Shown here piece after piece: positions 51,101-60,946 of a DNA stretch of 64,000 nt (positions are counted from its first letter, which is position 1; every line of letters begins with the position of its first letter). The notes beneath the pieces are model-generated. The model was not told where the DNA came from, did no database searches, and saw only the letters and a program-made list of their open reading frames with translations. The stretch comes from Weimeria sp002480925 (lineage in GTDB: Bacteria > Bacillota > Clostridia > Lachnospirales > Lachnospiraceae): positions 1 through 64,000 of the forward strand of contig NZ_JBQHVU010000016.1 in NCBI RefSeq assembly GCF_052064335.1, read 5' to 3'. The translations under genes and the position numbers were made by a program.

Positions 51101-53772
51101 TGCACCTTACGACGCCTGTCATGGTTCATATAATACTCGGCCTTTTTCTTATACATCATCTGCTCCGCGTCAAGCTGAGCCCGTTCACGGAAGCTGGAAT
51201 TATTGGTCCAACCCCATCCAAGTGAGATAAATATAGAATCCCTGTCGATTATATGGGATTTATTCTCCATATATTCACTAAAACTGGTCTGGTCGACATT
51301 TTCAAATATAATGGTAAATTCATCTCCACCTATCCTGTAGAGAGTTCCTTTATCAAATATATCCTCCAGGATTCTTGCTGCTCTGATGATGAGCTTGTCC
51401 CCCTTGCTGTGGCCAAAGGTATCATTCATATTCTTAAGGCCGTTCAGATCAGCAAAGATTACGCCCATAGGAATCCTCTTTCTTTCAAGCCGCATCATAT
51501 CCTCCTCATATGCATTGCGGTTATTGATCCCTGTCAGCTGATCACTTCTGGACAGCTCTGTCAGCTGTTCGATCAACAGCTGGTTCTTGATCTCTGCATT
51601 AAGGAATAATGCTATTGTCTGCAAAAGGCTTTTAGTGCTTAAGAACTCTGCCTTGACATAGTTTTCTACACCAATATAGCCATTTAGGGTCTGACCGTCC
51701 TTCAGTAATACCTCGATGAAATTTCTACTACCCGGATCTTTGACACATTCCGGAGCGGTCTTCATCACAGCAGGTACGTCAGATATTATTATGACATCAT
51801 CCTCATTTGCATATCTTCCCCACCACCTGACATTATGAACAGATTCGATCTGCTTCAGGGAATCTTTTCTGACTCCGGGACTTACCCACTCATGCACTGT
51901 CACAGTCTGTGAATCCCTTACCCTTCCGAAAAATATACGGTCAGGGTGTATCAGAGTACTCATCTCAGCCATTACCTGTGCCATCGCGTCATCTAAGGTC
52001 TTGCCCTGATGAAGAAGCTTGACAGCACGAATAATCACATTATCCAGCTGCACATTCAGAGCCAGCTGATCAGCCTGTGATATCTGTGGTCCAAGCCCCT
52101 GCAGCTTATCAAAATGCAGCCTTTTGAACTCCTCTATAGGTACCGGCTTCGAATAAAGATATCCCTGAAAGAAGGTGACAGGATATCTCTGAAGAAATGC
52201 CTGCAGCTCTTCATTTTCAACACCCTCTATGCATATTGCCTTACCACTCTCGGTAACTGAATGTGTCAGTCCGTTGATAATATTCTGATCTATCCTGTTG
52301 TCAAGGATATCCTTAATAAACTGTCGGTCGATCTTGACCTCGTCTATAGGCATCTTTCTTAAAAGATTCAGTGATGAATATCCTGTGCCAAAATCGTCCA
52401 GCGCGAACCTGATACCTCTCGTTCTAAGAGTTGAGACCTTATCGCGGAGCATGTTTTCATCCATGATACGGCATCTTTCTGTCAGCTCCAGACACAGATT
52501 CTTAGGAGAATATCCTGTCTCATCAAGTATATTTATAACTGAATCTGCAAAGTTGCTTTTTTCTATCTGGGCATACGAAAGATTTACGTTAACGACAAAA
52601 TCAGGATCCTTCCTCGCGAAATCCCCGGAATCTATACAGGCCTGACGGAGAATAAAGGCTCCCAACTCAGGGAAAACGGTATCCTTCTCCAGTATGGAAA
52701 TGAATTCCTCCGGGCTTACATCACCATACTTCTCATGATGCCATCTGATAAGCGCCTCCATTCCAGCCAGAGTTCCATCTGCTACGCGTATTATAGGCTG
52801 GTAACATAGATAGAAACCGCGACATCCATCAATGACGCTTTCTCTTATGACATTCAGTTCCTCAAGCCACTGCCTGTTCTTTTCTGATATACGATTATGG
52901 AAAACTATCAGCTCGCCCTGATGTCTGTCCTTGGAATCTGCAAAGGAATATAACATGCATGAATACATGGTATGAGCACTGACAATGTTATCAGATACTG
53001 TCATTCCACCAGCAGCCAGAAAAAGATGTATCCTGCATCCATCTACATCAAATCCCTGCTTACAGTCAAATCTGAGCTTATCATATATATCTGCAAGCTC
53101 TCTCATCGGCATGGATAAAGACCTTACTGCAAACTTAGCTCCTTCCATCCTGTAATATTCACATCTGTTTCCAAAATAGTCTCTCAACTTCTCTGCAAAT
53201 CTGATAAGGACTTCATTTCCAAATGTATAACCATATATATCATTTACTTCAGTAAATCTGGTAGCCCCTATCAGAAGTACGTCAGTTACCTTGTCCTTAT
53301 CCACACCGGCCTTTATATCATTAAAGAATGCATACAGATTAGGAAGTCCTGTAACAGTATCGATCCTGTTCTGTATACCGATATTCATTACCAGGCCTGC
53401 GATATACGCTGATTCCCCATCCTCATCGGTAACCAGAGAGGCTGATACTTCACAATTTACATAGCTTCCATTCTTATCCTTCATCCTGCATTTACACAGC
53501 ATTTTTTCGGACTTATGACCGCGAAGCTCCTCCATCCTCTTCATGAACTCAACCCGGTCCTCTGGATGCATGCGCATGATCCAGTCCTGTTCTCCCTGTG
53601 AGACAACATCACCTGAAAGGCCAAAAAAATCAACAGCAGTTCTACACCATCTGATATTCTTATTCCTTTCGTCCATAACGAAGAGATAGCGCCCGTCATC
53701 AGAAACGGTAATTGCCTGAAAAAAGCTCTTCATCAATGTCTTATCTTTAAATAGCCCAGGCATCAATTCCAT
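51097..53772 (-). CDS. PAS-GGDEF(degenerate)-EAL-GAF-GGDEF cyclic-di-GMP enzyme
   Basis: 891 residues. A PAS domain (about 15-130) is followed by a GGDEF domain whose active loop is RMEGAKF instead of GGDEF (about 130-280). Next comes an EAL domain with GMEALIRW, ELTE, DDFGTGYSS and EGVE intact (about 305-545). A GAF-like region (about 570-730) precedes a second GGDEF domain with RIGGDEF intact (about 745-891). It could both make and break cyclic-di-GMP, with signals through PAS and GAF. No membrane helix, so it is cytoplasmic. The start is ATG 53772 (GAGGAGG at 8 bp); ATG 53778 is too near the site. Confidence 0.85.
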   Translation of the reverse strand: MELMPGLFKDKTLMKSFFQAITVSDDGRYLFVMDERNKNIRWCRTAVDFFGLSGDVVSQGEQDWIMRMHPEDRVEFMKRMEELRGHKSEKMLCKCRMKDKNGSYVNCEVSASLVTDEDGESAYIAGLVMNIGIQNRIDTVTGLPNLYAFFNDIKAGVDKDKVTDVLLIGATRFTEVNDIYGYTFGNEVLIRFAEKLRDYFGNRCEYYRMEGAKFAVRSLSMPMRELADIYDKLRFDCKQGFDVDGCRIHLFLAAGGMTVSDNIVSAHTMYSCMLYSFADSKDRHQGELIVFHNRISEKNRQWLEELNVIRESVIDGCRGFYLCYQPIIRVADGTLAGMEALIRWHHEKYGDVSPEEFISILEKDTVFPELGAFILRQACIDSGDFARKDPDFVVNVNLSYAQIEKSNFADSVINILDETGYSPKNLCLELTERCRIMDENMLRDKVSTLRTRGIRFALDDFGTGYSSLNLLRKMPIDEVKIDRQFIKDILDNRIDQNIINGLTHSVTESGKAICIEGVENEELQAFLQRYPVTFFQGYLYSKPVPIEEFKRLHFDKLQGLGPQISQADQLALNVQLDNVIIRAVKLLHQGKTLDDAMAQVMAEMSTLIHPDRIFFGRVRDSQTVTVHEWVSPGVRKDSLKQIESVHNVRWWGRYANEDDVIIISDVPAVMKTAPECVKDPGSRNFIEVLLKDGQTLNGYIGVENYVKAEFLSTKSLLQTIALFLNAEIKNQLLIEQLTELSRSDQLTGINNRNAYEEDMMRLERKRIPMGVIFADLNGLKNMNDTFGHSKGDKLIIRAARILEDIFDKGTLYRIGGDEFTIIFENVDQTSFSEYMENKSHIIDRDSIFISLGWGWTNNSSFRERAQLDAEQMMYKKKAEYYMNHDRRRKVQ

Positions 53773-53785
53773 GATCATAACCTCC

Positions 53786-54799
53786 TCAAATCGTTTTAAA
53801 CCCGTATTTCTTATACTGTTCTACCCTTTTGCCTTCAGAGAGCCTGTCAAGACTCATCTGCTCGAAAGAATGAGACAGAGGAACATCTCGCTTTATTGTA
53901 GCAAGTCTCCTGCTCAAAAAGGCCATATCCCTGTCACGTATCAGCGCATTGACTGGTGTACGTTTTATTCCCAGAGCCTCTTTCCAGAATGACGAAAGAG
54001 CCTTTATTTCCTTATCATTCTTACAAGAATCGATTGCCTCATATACTCCGTCAATGCTGCCATACTCCTTAAGAAGCGGTGCAGCCGCAGAGCTTACCCC
54101 TTTAACTCCCGGAATATTATCTGAGGAATCTCCGACTATTCCCTTTAGATCAGGTATCATCGACGGATCCACACCATATTCTGCTCTGCAGATCTCAGGT
54201 GTTATCAAAGCTGCCTTGTCAGGTAGATTGAATTTCGTCTGATCGCAAAAGACAGATGCATATCTTTTCGTGATATCATCCGCTGCTTCCTGCTTAGTCT
54301 GGATAAGCCAGAGAAATGTATTCTCACTGATCAGCTGCAGATAATCATGATCCTTAGTTATAATGTAGGTTGGCATCCTGCTCTCATACATAAATGCCGC
54401 AGATCCTGCCAGATCGTCCGCCTCATAACTGTCGCTTGTCTCCACAGCATAGCCGATTTCTCTTAACATATTCTCCATATTAATAAACTGCTGTTTTAAT
54501 GGAAGCGGAGTAGATCCACGGTTAGCTTTATATAATGGATATTCCTCTCTTCTAAAGGTATCCCGTGTTGTATCAAAGCAGATTACCATATGAGTGATCT
54601 GCTGCTCCTTTTCAAGCTTTCGCAGAGTCTTTGTCATTGTATACATCGCATTTGTGTACTGACCCTTGTACTGCATGATCTTGTCATAATATGCCTCCTT
54701 CTCCTCTTCTGTCTTGGCGAAAAGGATCTGCTTTGGCAACAGCCCATAATACGATGTAACAAGCATTGACGATCCGTCAACAATCAAAAACCTTCCCAT
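53786..54799 (-). CDS. 5'-3' exonuclease (PolA N-terminal domain type)
   Basis: 337 residues, without a polymerase domain. LIVDGSSM (5-12) holds the first metal Asp, and ICFDTTRDTFRREEYPLYKANR (in outline, about 73-95), YEADDLAGSAA (about 124-134) and GVDPSMIPDLKGIVGDSSDNIPGVKG (in outline, about 205-230) are the metal-binding and helix-3-turn-helix motifs. It is a structure-specific 5' nuclease, like the free 5'-3' exonucleases of Firmicutes, that processes flap DNA or primers. It starts 4 bp after the S1 protein stop and so belongs to the same operon. Confidence 0.9.
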   Translation of the reverse strand: MGRFLIVDGSSMLVTSYYGLLPKQILFAKTEEEKEAYYDKIMQYKGQYTNAMYTMTKTLRKLEKEQQITHMVICFDTTRDTFRREEYPLYKANRGSTPLPLKQQFINMENMLREIGYAVETSDSYEADDLAGSAAFMYESRMPTYIITKDHDYLQLISENTFLWLIQTKQEAADDITKRYASVFCDQTKFNLPDKAALITPEICRAEYGVDPSMIPDLKGIVGDSSDNIPGVKGVSSAAAPLLKEYGSIDGVYEAIDSCKNDKEIKALSSFWKEALGIKRTPVNALIRDRDMAFLSRRLATIKRDVPLSHSFEQMSLDRLSEGKRVEQYKKYGFKTI

Positions 54800-54803
54800 A
54801 ACC

Positions 54804-55517
54804 TTAATCCAGCTTTATTCCTGATAAAAGGCTGCCCAGGCTGGTTGTAGCCTCCACACCGGAAGAATACTCCCTCTCAGTTGATTCTTCCTCAGGCCTC
54901 TGCTCCGGCGCCTTTGGATCTGTAATCAGTCCTTTCATTGAGAGAGAGATCTTACCGTCCTTTATTCCCTTGATACGTACCTTTACCTTATCCCCTTCCT
55001 TTACAAGCTCAGATGGTGACTGTATCCTTCTTTCCACGAATTCTGAAATATGAACCAGTCCTGAGATCCCATCACCAAGACTGACAAAAGCTCCATATGG
55101 CATTACACTCTCAACAGTACCATAAACGATATTTCCCGGAAGCAGGGATGCTATTTTTTTATTCCTCGCATCTGCCTCCTGAGCTCTTATCAGTTCTCTT
55201 GCGGAAAGAATCAGCTTTCCACTCTCCTGATCAGCCTCTGTGACAAGAATATTGATCCTTTTCCCGACAAAGCTGTCAAGATCATCTACATATCGTCCAG
55301 AAAGCCTTGAAGCAGGTATAAAGCCTCTTATACCCTCGGCATATGCAACACAGCCTCCTTTCACTGCCTCTATGATCTCGACCTCTATCGGAGTCTTTGA
55401 TGACATCTCAGCTCTAAGCCTGTCCCAGCCTAGGTCCTCCTGATCCTCGATCTTTTTCTGCTTTGCAAGAGATTCATTTATCTCCTTCTCATATGCTTCC
55501 ATAGTTTCTTCAGCCAT
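54804..55517 (-). CDS. S1-domain RNA-binding protein
   Basis: 237 residues. It has two S1 domains: about 36-110 and about 115-190, with VGKRINILV in the first and YGAFVSLGDGISGLVHISE in the second. The C-terminus (about 190-237) is Glu/Ser-rich and disordered. This resembles shortened ribosomal protein S1 homologues of Firmicutes. It binds mRNA or helps translation. AAGGAG precedes the start, and the promoter is at 55556-55584. It heads a four-gene operon. Confidence 0.85.
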   Translation of the reverse strand: MAEETMEAYEKEINESLAKQKKIEDQEDLGWDRLRAEMSSKTPIEVEIIEAVKGGCVAYAEGIRGFIPASRLSGRYVDDLDSFVGKRINILVTEADQESGKLILSARELIRAQEADARNKKIASLLPGNIVYGTVESVMPYGAFVSLGDGISGLVHISEFVERRIQSPSELVKEGDKVKVRIKGIKDGKISLSMKGLITDPKAPEQRPEEESTEREYSSGVEATTSLGSLLSGIKLD

Positions 55518-55555
55518 TATTATCAGTTCTCCTTAAAATATAACAAACTATTTTA

Positions 55556-55584
55556 ATTATACTATCTAAAATAACTACATTCAA
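55556..55584 (-). promoter_or_regulatory. Promoter of the S1-exonuclease-GGDEF-lipase operon
   Basis: On the minus strand TTGAAT (55579-55584), 17 bp, TATAAT (55556-55561), about 40 bp before the start codon. Confidence 0.8.
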
Positions 55585-55621
55585 GGGAAATTTTTTCGCA
55601 GATGTCCGTACACCCTTCTTG

Positions 55622-55649
55622 CAAAAAAAGCGACGGGAAACCCCGTCGC
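55622..55649 (-). terminator. Terminator of the RHH-PilZ unit
   Basis: GCGACGGG-GTTT-CCCGTCGC on the minus strand followed by a T-run; it lies 12 bp after the PilZ stop. Confidence 0.92.
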
Positions 55650-55661
55650 CTTTATAATTCC

Positions 55662-56273
55662 TTATTTCTTTTCTGCACTCTCTACAGGAGTATTTATAAG
55701 ATACTCAAAATCCATCTGGAGCATCTTGATCTGCTTTGTATAATTTCCAGGAGCCTCATCTATCTTACAGCCATAAAACCAGTTGCCATTGTCCAGATCC
55801 TTAGCCTGTTTTATCTTGCCAAACAGCTTAATCCCCTTCCAATTGACCTCCATCCAGACCCCTGGCTTGTACTTTCTGTCAATTATCACTGCAAATCCCT
55901 GCTCGCTTACGTCAAAAAGCTTTGCGTCATAATCATTCACCTTACAGCTTTCATTGACCGGATATCTTCGAAACTCCCTGTGATAATTTCTCGGGGTCTC
56001 TTCCTTCTTCCCGTATGTAAGATATATTCGTTTCCCATGATAATCCACAGGAAAGATCTTTACACCCTCAAATACATCGTTCGTACCTATTATAGAAATA
56101 GACGTTTCACCACTGCTGAAGTCAACAAAATCACCATATTCATCTGTTACAGGAGAAAGCCCAATCAGACTTCCCTCCTCAACAATAACAACGGACTTAT
56201 AGATATGCTCCGCCTCCGCTGTCTTGTTGTCAAGTAAAACCTCTGTCCCTTCTTTTAACATATCACTTAGCAT
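55662..56273 (-). CDS. PilZ-domain cyclic-di-GMP receptor
   Basis: 203 residues. The N-terminal part (about 1-95) reads as a YcgR-like beta domain. The PilZ domain (about 100-200) has the arginine-rich motif REFRRYPV (about 101-108) and the DVSEQGFAV motif (about 121-129), the D/N-x-S-x-x-G pattern that binds the dinucleotide. It probably brakes motility or controls polysaccharide output. AAGGAAA precedes the start. It shares an operon with the ribbon-helix-helix protein 26 bp upstream, and two cyclic-di-GMP enzymes lie within 6 kb. Confidence 0.85.
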   Translation of the reverse strand: MLSDMLKEGTEVLLDNKTAEAEHIYKSVVIVEEGSLIGLSPVTDEYGDFVDFSSGETSISIIGTNDVFEGVKIFPVDYHGKRIYLTYGKKEETPRNYHREFRRYPVNESCKVNDYDAKLFDVSEQGFAVIIDRKYKPGVWMEVNWKGIKLFGKIKQAKDLDNGNWFYGCKIDEAPGNYTKQIKMLQMDFEYLINTPVESAEKK

Positions 56274-56299
56274 AATCGTTTCCTTTTACCAACCGTCTC

Positions 56300-56485
56300 T
56301 TATCTTATCCCATAGAGCTTAAGGTAATAAACCACGGCATCAGAAACAAGTCCTGAAAATGATGTACCTTTCTCCTCCGCAGCCTTCTTTGCTCTATCAT
56401 ACATGTCAGGGCGCATAGTAAGTGTGTACTGCTTCTTAGGCGTTACTACCCTTAGTCTCCCTCTATGAGGTCTAGCTTGCGACAT
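56300..56485 (-). CDS. Ribbon-helix-helix DNA-binding protein
   Basis: 61 residues. The strand KKQYTLTMRP (about 17-26) followed by two helices (DMYDRAKKAAEEKG and FSGLVSDAVVYYLKLYG in outline) is the ribbon-helix-helix fold, related to plasmid CopG-type proteins. The start is ATG 56485 with AAAGGAG; the frame from 56524 has no site. It may regulate its own unit, including the PilZ gene, or be part of a plasmid control function. Confidence 0.82.
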   Translation of the reverse strand: MSQARPHRGRLRVVTPKKQYTLTMRPDMYDRAKKAAEEKGTSFSGLVSDAVVYYLKLYGIR

Positions 56486-56515
56486 TGCTTCTATCTCCTT
56501 TGTATGATAAAACTT

Positions 56516-56543
56516 ATTATACATTTTAATTCAGATTTTGCAA
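56516..56543 (-). promoter_or_regulatory. Promoter of the RHH-PilZ unit
   Basis: On the minus strand TTGCAA (56538-56543), 16 bp, TATAAT (56516-56521), about 25 bp before ATG 56485. Confidence 0.8.
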
Positions 56544-56572
56544 CTACAAGAATACGATTTTGCCTCAGAAGA

Positions 56573-58975
56573 TCAGAGAGTCACCTCTATAATGTTATTC
56601 TCCTTAAGCTTTTCTACAGGAATGTAGTCTCCTTCCATGTCCTCACCATTCAGAATGAGTCTAGACACGCCCGACTGCCTGTGTTTTGGATTGTCTACTG
56701 AAATCGACAGATGACATCCTCTGAAATCCTTCTCGATCTCAAACGAATCCCAGTCTGAAGGTATTGACGGACTGATATGGATTCCATAAAGATCTGGTCG
56801 CATTCCACAGATTCCTTCTACACAGCCCACCATCATGGTACTTGCTGTACCTGTAAGCCAGTGGACATGGCTTCTGCCAAGATTAGGAGAATAACGCCCA
56901 TCTGTAAACTGTCCATATACATATGGTTCTATCCTTCTGATGTCAGCCTGTCTGTTCTGAGCCGCAGGAGAATTTTCCATATAATACATGAATGCATCAT
57001 CTCCTCTTCCCATTAGAGATAAAGCAAGTATCAGCCATCCCTGAGGCTGTGAAAATATACCTCCATTCTCCTTCATACCGGCATTGAAGATAACTGCAAG
57101 TGCTCCGTCAAAGGCATGCTCATGATAAGGCGGATCCATTATGACAGCTCCATATGAGGTATTAAGCTGAGTATTCACAAGATCCAATGACTTTTTACTC
57201 TGCTCCTCTGATGCAAATGTACTTATGACTGACCAGGACTGAGGATTCAACCACAGCGAAGCCTCCTCATCTCCTGGCTTTCCAATCTGCTGTCCGTCTT
57301 CCGTATAACCTCTTATAAACCTGTCCTGATCCCAGCAAAGATCCGTTATCTTTTTATGATATTCACTTATCAGCTCTGTAAGCTCGCCGACATAGGCTGT
57401 ATCATCCCTGTCACTGGCCAGTCTCTTCATCAGTACAAGAGCATAGTAAAACTGGAAAGCTACAAAGCTTGATTCTCCATCGGCGCCAAGACGAAGACAG
57501 TCATTCCAGTCCGCCCACAGTCCTGCCGGAAGCCCATGGGGACCTAGATGTTCAAGTGAAAACCTGATTGCCTTTTTCAGATGCCCATATACATTATCAC
57601 TTCCGCTATTGCAATATGGTATCTCCTTGTTAAGAAAATCAAGATCTCCTGTCTCAGCCAGATATTTATAGACAGTCGGAAAGAGCCATAAAGCATCATC
57701 TGCTCTATAGGTACCTGGGTAATCAGGATCATCAGGAGTCATTTCATGACCTGGAGCATGATCATATTTGACGAGTGGCAGTCCTCCTCCATTATTCACC
57801 TGACCAGACAGCATTAATTCCAGCTTTTCCTTTGCAAGCTCTGGCGCAAGATGAATGATCCCCTGTATATCCTGAACAGTATCTCTAAACCCAAATCCAT
57901 TTCTCTGCCCACAGTATACAAAGGAAGCAGCCCTTGACCAGAGAAAGGTTATAAAACAATTATAAGCATTCCATGTATTTACCATTGTGTCAAATTCTCT
58001 GGATGGAGTATGTACCTCAAAGTGGCTGAACTTCTCATACCACCAGCTTTTCAAGGTCTTAAGCTCGCTTGCTACTACATCCCTTGGATGGACCTCATAC
58101 TGTCTCAGAATCTCGGTTGATTCATCATTCATCTTCATCCCGACAATGAAACAGAAGGTCTTTCTTTCTCCCGGATCCAGAGTTACCTTTGTTGATAAAG
58201 CTCCGACACAATTACCACCATAATTCATGGCTCCGCCAAGGTCTCCCCTTTCAATCCCAATAGGATTATTATAATACCTATATGGCCCCAGGAACTCATC
58301 TCTATCTCCACAGTATGAGCTGACCTCTGCACCAGCCAGACCAATAAATCTTTCTACAAAAAGATTCCCATCACTTTTATTCCCTGCATTTCCTGCTACA
58401 TCCAGATTTCCGTTTACCTGCTGACGGATCTTATTATTCTCAAACAGGGTCCTTGTAATGAACAGTGTATATTGCAGATTGATCTGGTCCTGTTCATAAT
58501 TATTCTCATTTGTAAACTCACATACACCGGAAACCGTAAGATTCCTTGGTCTTTTCGAATGATTTTCCACCGATACGGCCCAGACCTCATATTCTGCGTC
58601 AAGCGGTATATAATAAAGCACCTCAGTATGGATCCCTGCATAAGCAGAATACATCTTTGTGTATCCCATCCCATGCCGACATATACTTCTGTATTCATTC
58701 AGGTCCTTAGCGACAGGCTGCCATGAAGCAGACCAGTAATCTGCTGTATCATCATCCCTGATATAAACATATCTTCCAGGCTTATCCTGCTGATTGAAGA
58801 CATACCTCAGTATCCTTCCATCAGCTCCAGATTTTGCAAAGCTGTAGCCACCAGCATTATTTGAAATAAGTCCACCGTAATTTACTGAGCCAAGATAATT
58901 GGTCCAGGGTGCAGGCGTTGCTGGATTAGTGATCACATATTCTCTTGCCTTATCGTCAAAATAACCGTACTCCAT
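56573..58975 (-). CDS. cbp: GH94 cellobiose phosphorylase
   Basis: 800 residues, the length of cellobiose phosphorylases. It begins YGYFDDKAREYVIT and PWTNYLG, the usual start. The catalytic Asp sits in WADWNDCLRLG (about 485-495) and the phosphate-site region near 650 has GAVIMDPPYHEH. It splits cellobiose with phosphate to glucose 1-phosphate and glucose inside the cell. Lack of a signal peptide agrees. It lies 19 bp after the EAL gene in the same direction, so it may be read from the rep promoter or an unseen one. Cellodextrin phosphorylase is less likely by length. It extends the glucomannan theme, since glucomannan yields cellobiose-like pieces. Confidence 0.88.
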   Translation of the reverse strand: MEYGYFDDKAREYVITNPATPAPWTNYLGSVNYGGLISNNAGGYSFAKSGADGRILRYVFNQQDKPGRYVYIRDDDTADYWSASWQPVAKDLNEYRSICRHGMGYTKMYSAYAGIHTEVLYYIPLDAEYEVWAVSVENHSKRPRNLTVSGVCEFTNENNYEQDQINLQYTLFITRTLFENNKIRQQVNGNLDVAGNAGNKSDGNLFVERFIGLAGAEVSSYCGDRDEFLGPYRYYNNPIGIERGDLGGAMNYGGNCVGALSTKVTLDPGERKTFCFIVGMKMNDESTEILRQYEVHPRDVVASELKTLKSWWYEKFSHFEVHTPSREFDTMVNTWNAYNCFITFLWSRAASFVYCGQRNGFGFRDTVQDIQGIIHLAPELAKEKLELMLSGQVNNGGGLPLVKYDHAPGHEMTPDDPDYPGTYRADDALWLFPTVYKYLAETGDLDFLNKEIPYCNSGSDNVYGHLKKAIRFSLEHLGPHGLPAGLWADWNDCLRLGADGESSFVAFQFYYALVLMKRLASDRDDTAYVGELTELISEYHKKITDLCWDQDRFIRGYTEDGQQIGKPGDEEASLWLNPQSWSVISTFASEEQSKKSLDLVNTQLNTSYGAVIMDPPYHEHAFDGALAVIFNAGMKENGGIFSQPQGWLILALSLMGRGDDAFMYYMENSPAAQNRQADIRRIEPYVYGQFTDGRYSPNLGRSHVHWLTGTASTMMVGCVEGICGMRPDLYGIHISPSIPSDWDSFEIEKDFRGCHLSISVDNPKHRQSGVSRLILNGEDMEGDYIPVEKLKENNIIEVTL

Positions 58976-58994
58976 TTCATTCCTCCTGATCGTA

Positions 58995-60908
58995 TCAAGC
59001 CGGTTTTTTTCTATATTGTTTAAGATACTCTACGAAATCCTTTTCGTCAATAGGTTTCGAATAAAGGTATCCCTGCTCATACTGGCACTTTGCCTCGGTC
59101 TTCAGCCAGTTGTGCATCTCATCTGTCTCAACACCCTCTGTAACCATAGCAAAGCCTCTTTTTCTCATTATTTCATAAATTCGTGGAACCATCTCATCCT
59201 TATTCTTGAAATAATCCCATAGTATCGATTTGTCCATCTTTATGATCCTGAACGGAAGATTGGATACACGGATAATATTGGAGTAGCCTGTCCCAAAATC
59301 ATCTACAGAGAACGAGGCCCCCTTCTCTATCAGCATTGTCATCAGCTTTAGCAGACGTTCTGTCGTCAGATTCGCTGTCTCCGTTATCTCAAAATTGATA
59401 TAGCTTAGATCGACCCTGTATCTGTCTGCGATCTCGATCAGTTCTTCCGGAAGTGACGGCTGCATACATTGTACAGGTGAAAGATTTACTTCTATATAGT
59501 CTAGTCCAAGTGCCTCCATATCATTATCCCTTATAAACCTACAAACATTTTCGAAAACAATCTTTCCAAGCTTTAAGATTTTCCCATCCTGCTCGAACAA
59601 AGGGATAAAGCTGTCCGGATATATTATTCCCATCTCCTTATCGTAGATCCTGGCCAATGCTTCGGCTGAACGTATCTGCTCACTATGGTTATCATAGATT
59701 GGCTGATAATACACCTTCACACCTCCAGTCTTAAGTGACCTGTATATAGCCCTGCGAAGCTTCTGCCTTTTTTTTGATGCCTTCACATCATCTGTTGAAA
59801 TGTTTTCAAACATTTTTCTGTCATAATCTCTGGCGTCCATTACATCATTTACAACAGTAAGCATTTCGCCGGAATATTCGATTCCACAATCATCAGAAAC
59901 AGTCAGAATCCTAAAGCTGATATCAATCTGTTCTCTGTTATAATTTCCCAGACCATCAATAACTGTATTAATATTTTGTATGCACTCATCAAACTTCCTT
60001 TCATCAGTTTCTACCACCGCAAAAAGACCGCTGTGAAGATAAAATGAGTTCATATTCCTTTTTTCAAGCTGTCTGCCGATCAGACCAAGTATATTATCGA
60101 TCTTCTCTCTGGAAAGCATCGAAAGCAAAGCATTATATCCCTCAACCTGAATAAAATACACCCTGTAGTGACATCCTCTCTGGATCTGCTCAGTCATATA
60201 TCGTTTGAAGCCATGAGCATTGTATGACCCAGTCTTTATCTCATTGTCATTATCCGACTCTATATATGCGACATAAACTACCATCAGAGCAAACGCTATC
60301 CCACCACTGATAAGAAGTGTCCTTGAATCAATATAAATCTGGTAAAACAAGGCAAATAATGTAAGGAATGATGATGCATAAATGCTGTAGCTCAGCCTTC
60401 TTGGCATCATTTTTCTGGACCAGTATACCTTATATGTTCCCAGAATGATCTCAAACGCAAAATACGGAAAAACGATATAATCATAGTATCCTGACCTCTG
60501 ATACCCATACTGATTGACCTTGAATATTATCCCTGTAAAAAGATTCAGGACAACCAGACTTAAATAAACCAGCATAGGAATATATGTGATTATCCCTGGT
60601 CTGAAATATTTCCCCATTTTTTCATATGCAAGTGAAGAACAGAAGATCCTGGCAAAAAAGAAATAAAAGCCCACCGCAATATAGAACATAGTATCCAGGA
60701 AAACAACAGTAGAATTATATCTACCTCTGGCATAATGATCCAATAGAGCAAGAGAAAAGTCTGACAATATTACAAGTATTGAAATATAAATCAAAATTTC
60801 AAAGGTCTTTCCGCTTTTCATCGGAAGAATCCTTACTGACTTCAGATTAAACAACAGAATGATCGATAATAAAAGCCCTGCTAACTCTAACTCATTAAAA
60901 AACAGCAT
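58995..60908 (-). CDS. Membrane-bound EAL-domain cyclic-di-GMP phosphodiesterase
   Basis: 637 residues. Seven hydrophobic segments (about 1-215) form a membrane sensor. A degenerate GGDEF domain (about 230-370) has no recognisable active loop. The EAL domain (about 380-637) has AEALARIYD, EITE, DDFGTGYSN, KMDKSI, TEGVETDE and EQGYLYSKP, all catalytic residues intact, so it should be an active phosphodiesterase. It starts 38 bp after the rep stop, possibly in the same transcript, an odd place for a signalling gene. Confidence 0.85.
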   Translation of the reverse strand: MLFFNELELAGLLLSIILLFNLKSVRILPMKSGKTFEILIYISILVILSDFSLALLDHYARGRYNSTVVFLDTMFYIAVGFYFFFARIFCSSLAYEKMGKYFRPGIITYIPMLVYLSLVVLNLFTGIIFKVNQYGYQRSGYYDYIVFPYFAFEIILGTYKVYWSRKMMPRRLSYSIYASSFLTLFALFYQIYIDSRTLLISGGIAFALMVVYVAYIESDNDNEIKTGSYNAHGFKRYMTEQIQRGCHYRVYFIQVEGYNALLSMLSREKIDNILGLIGRQLEKRNMNSFYLHSGLFAVVETDERKFDECIQNINTVIDGLGNYNREQIDISFRILTVSDDCGIEYSGEMLTVVNDVMDARDYDRKMFENISTDDVKASKKRQKLRRAIYRSLKTGGVKVYYQPIYDNHSEQIRSAEALARIYDKEMGIIYPDSFIPLFEQDGKILKLGKIVFENVCRFIRDNDMEALGLDYIEVNLSPVQCMQPSLPEELIEIADRYRVDLSYINFEITETANLTTERLLKLMTMLIEKGASFSVDDFGTGYSNIIRVSNLPFRIIKMDKSILWDYFKNKDEMVPRIYEIMRKRGFAMVTEGVETDEMHNWLKTEAKCQYEQGYLYSKPIDEKDFVEYLKQYRKKPA

Positions 60909-60946
60909 ATGATTCCTTACTAAACTACCTTCCTATGCATTTCTTT

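Noticed and set aside
55602..56237. A plus-strand frame of 211 codons opposite the PilZ gene
   Set aside because: It lies over a terminator and a conserved PilZ domain on the other strand and has no ribosome site.
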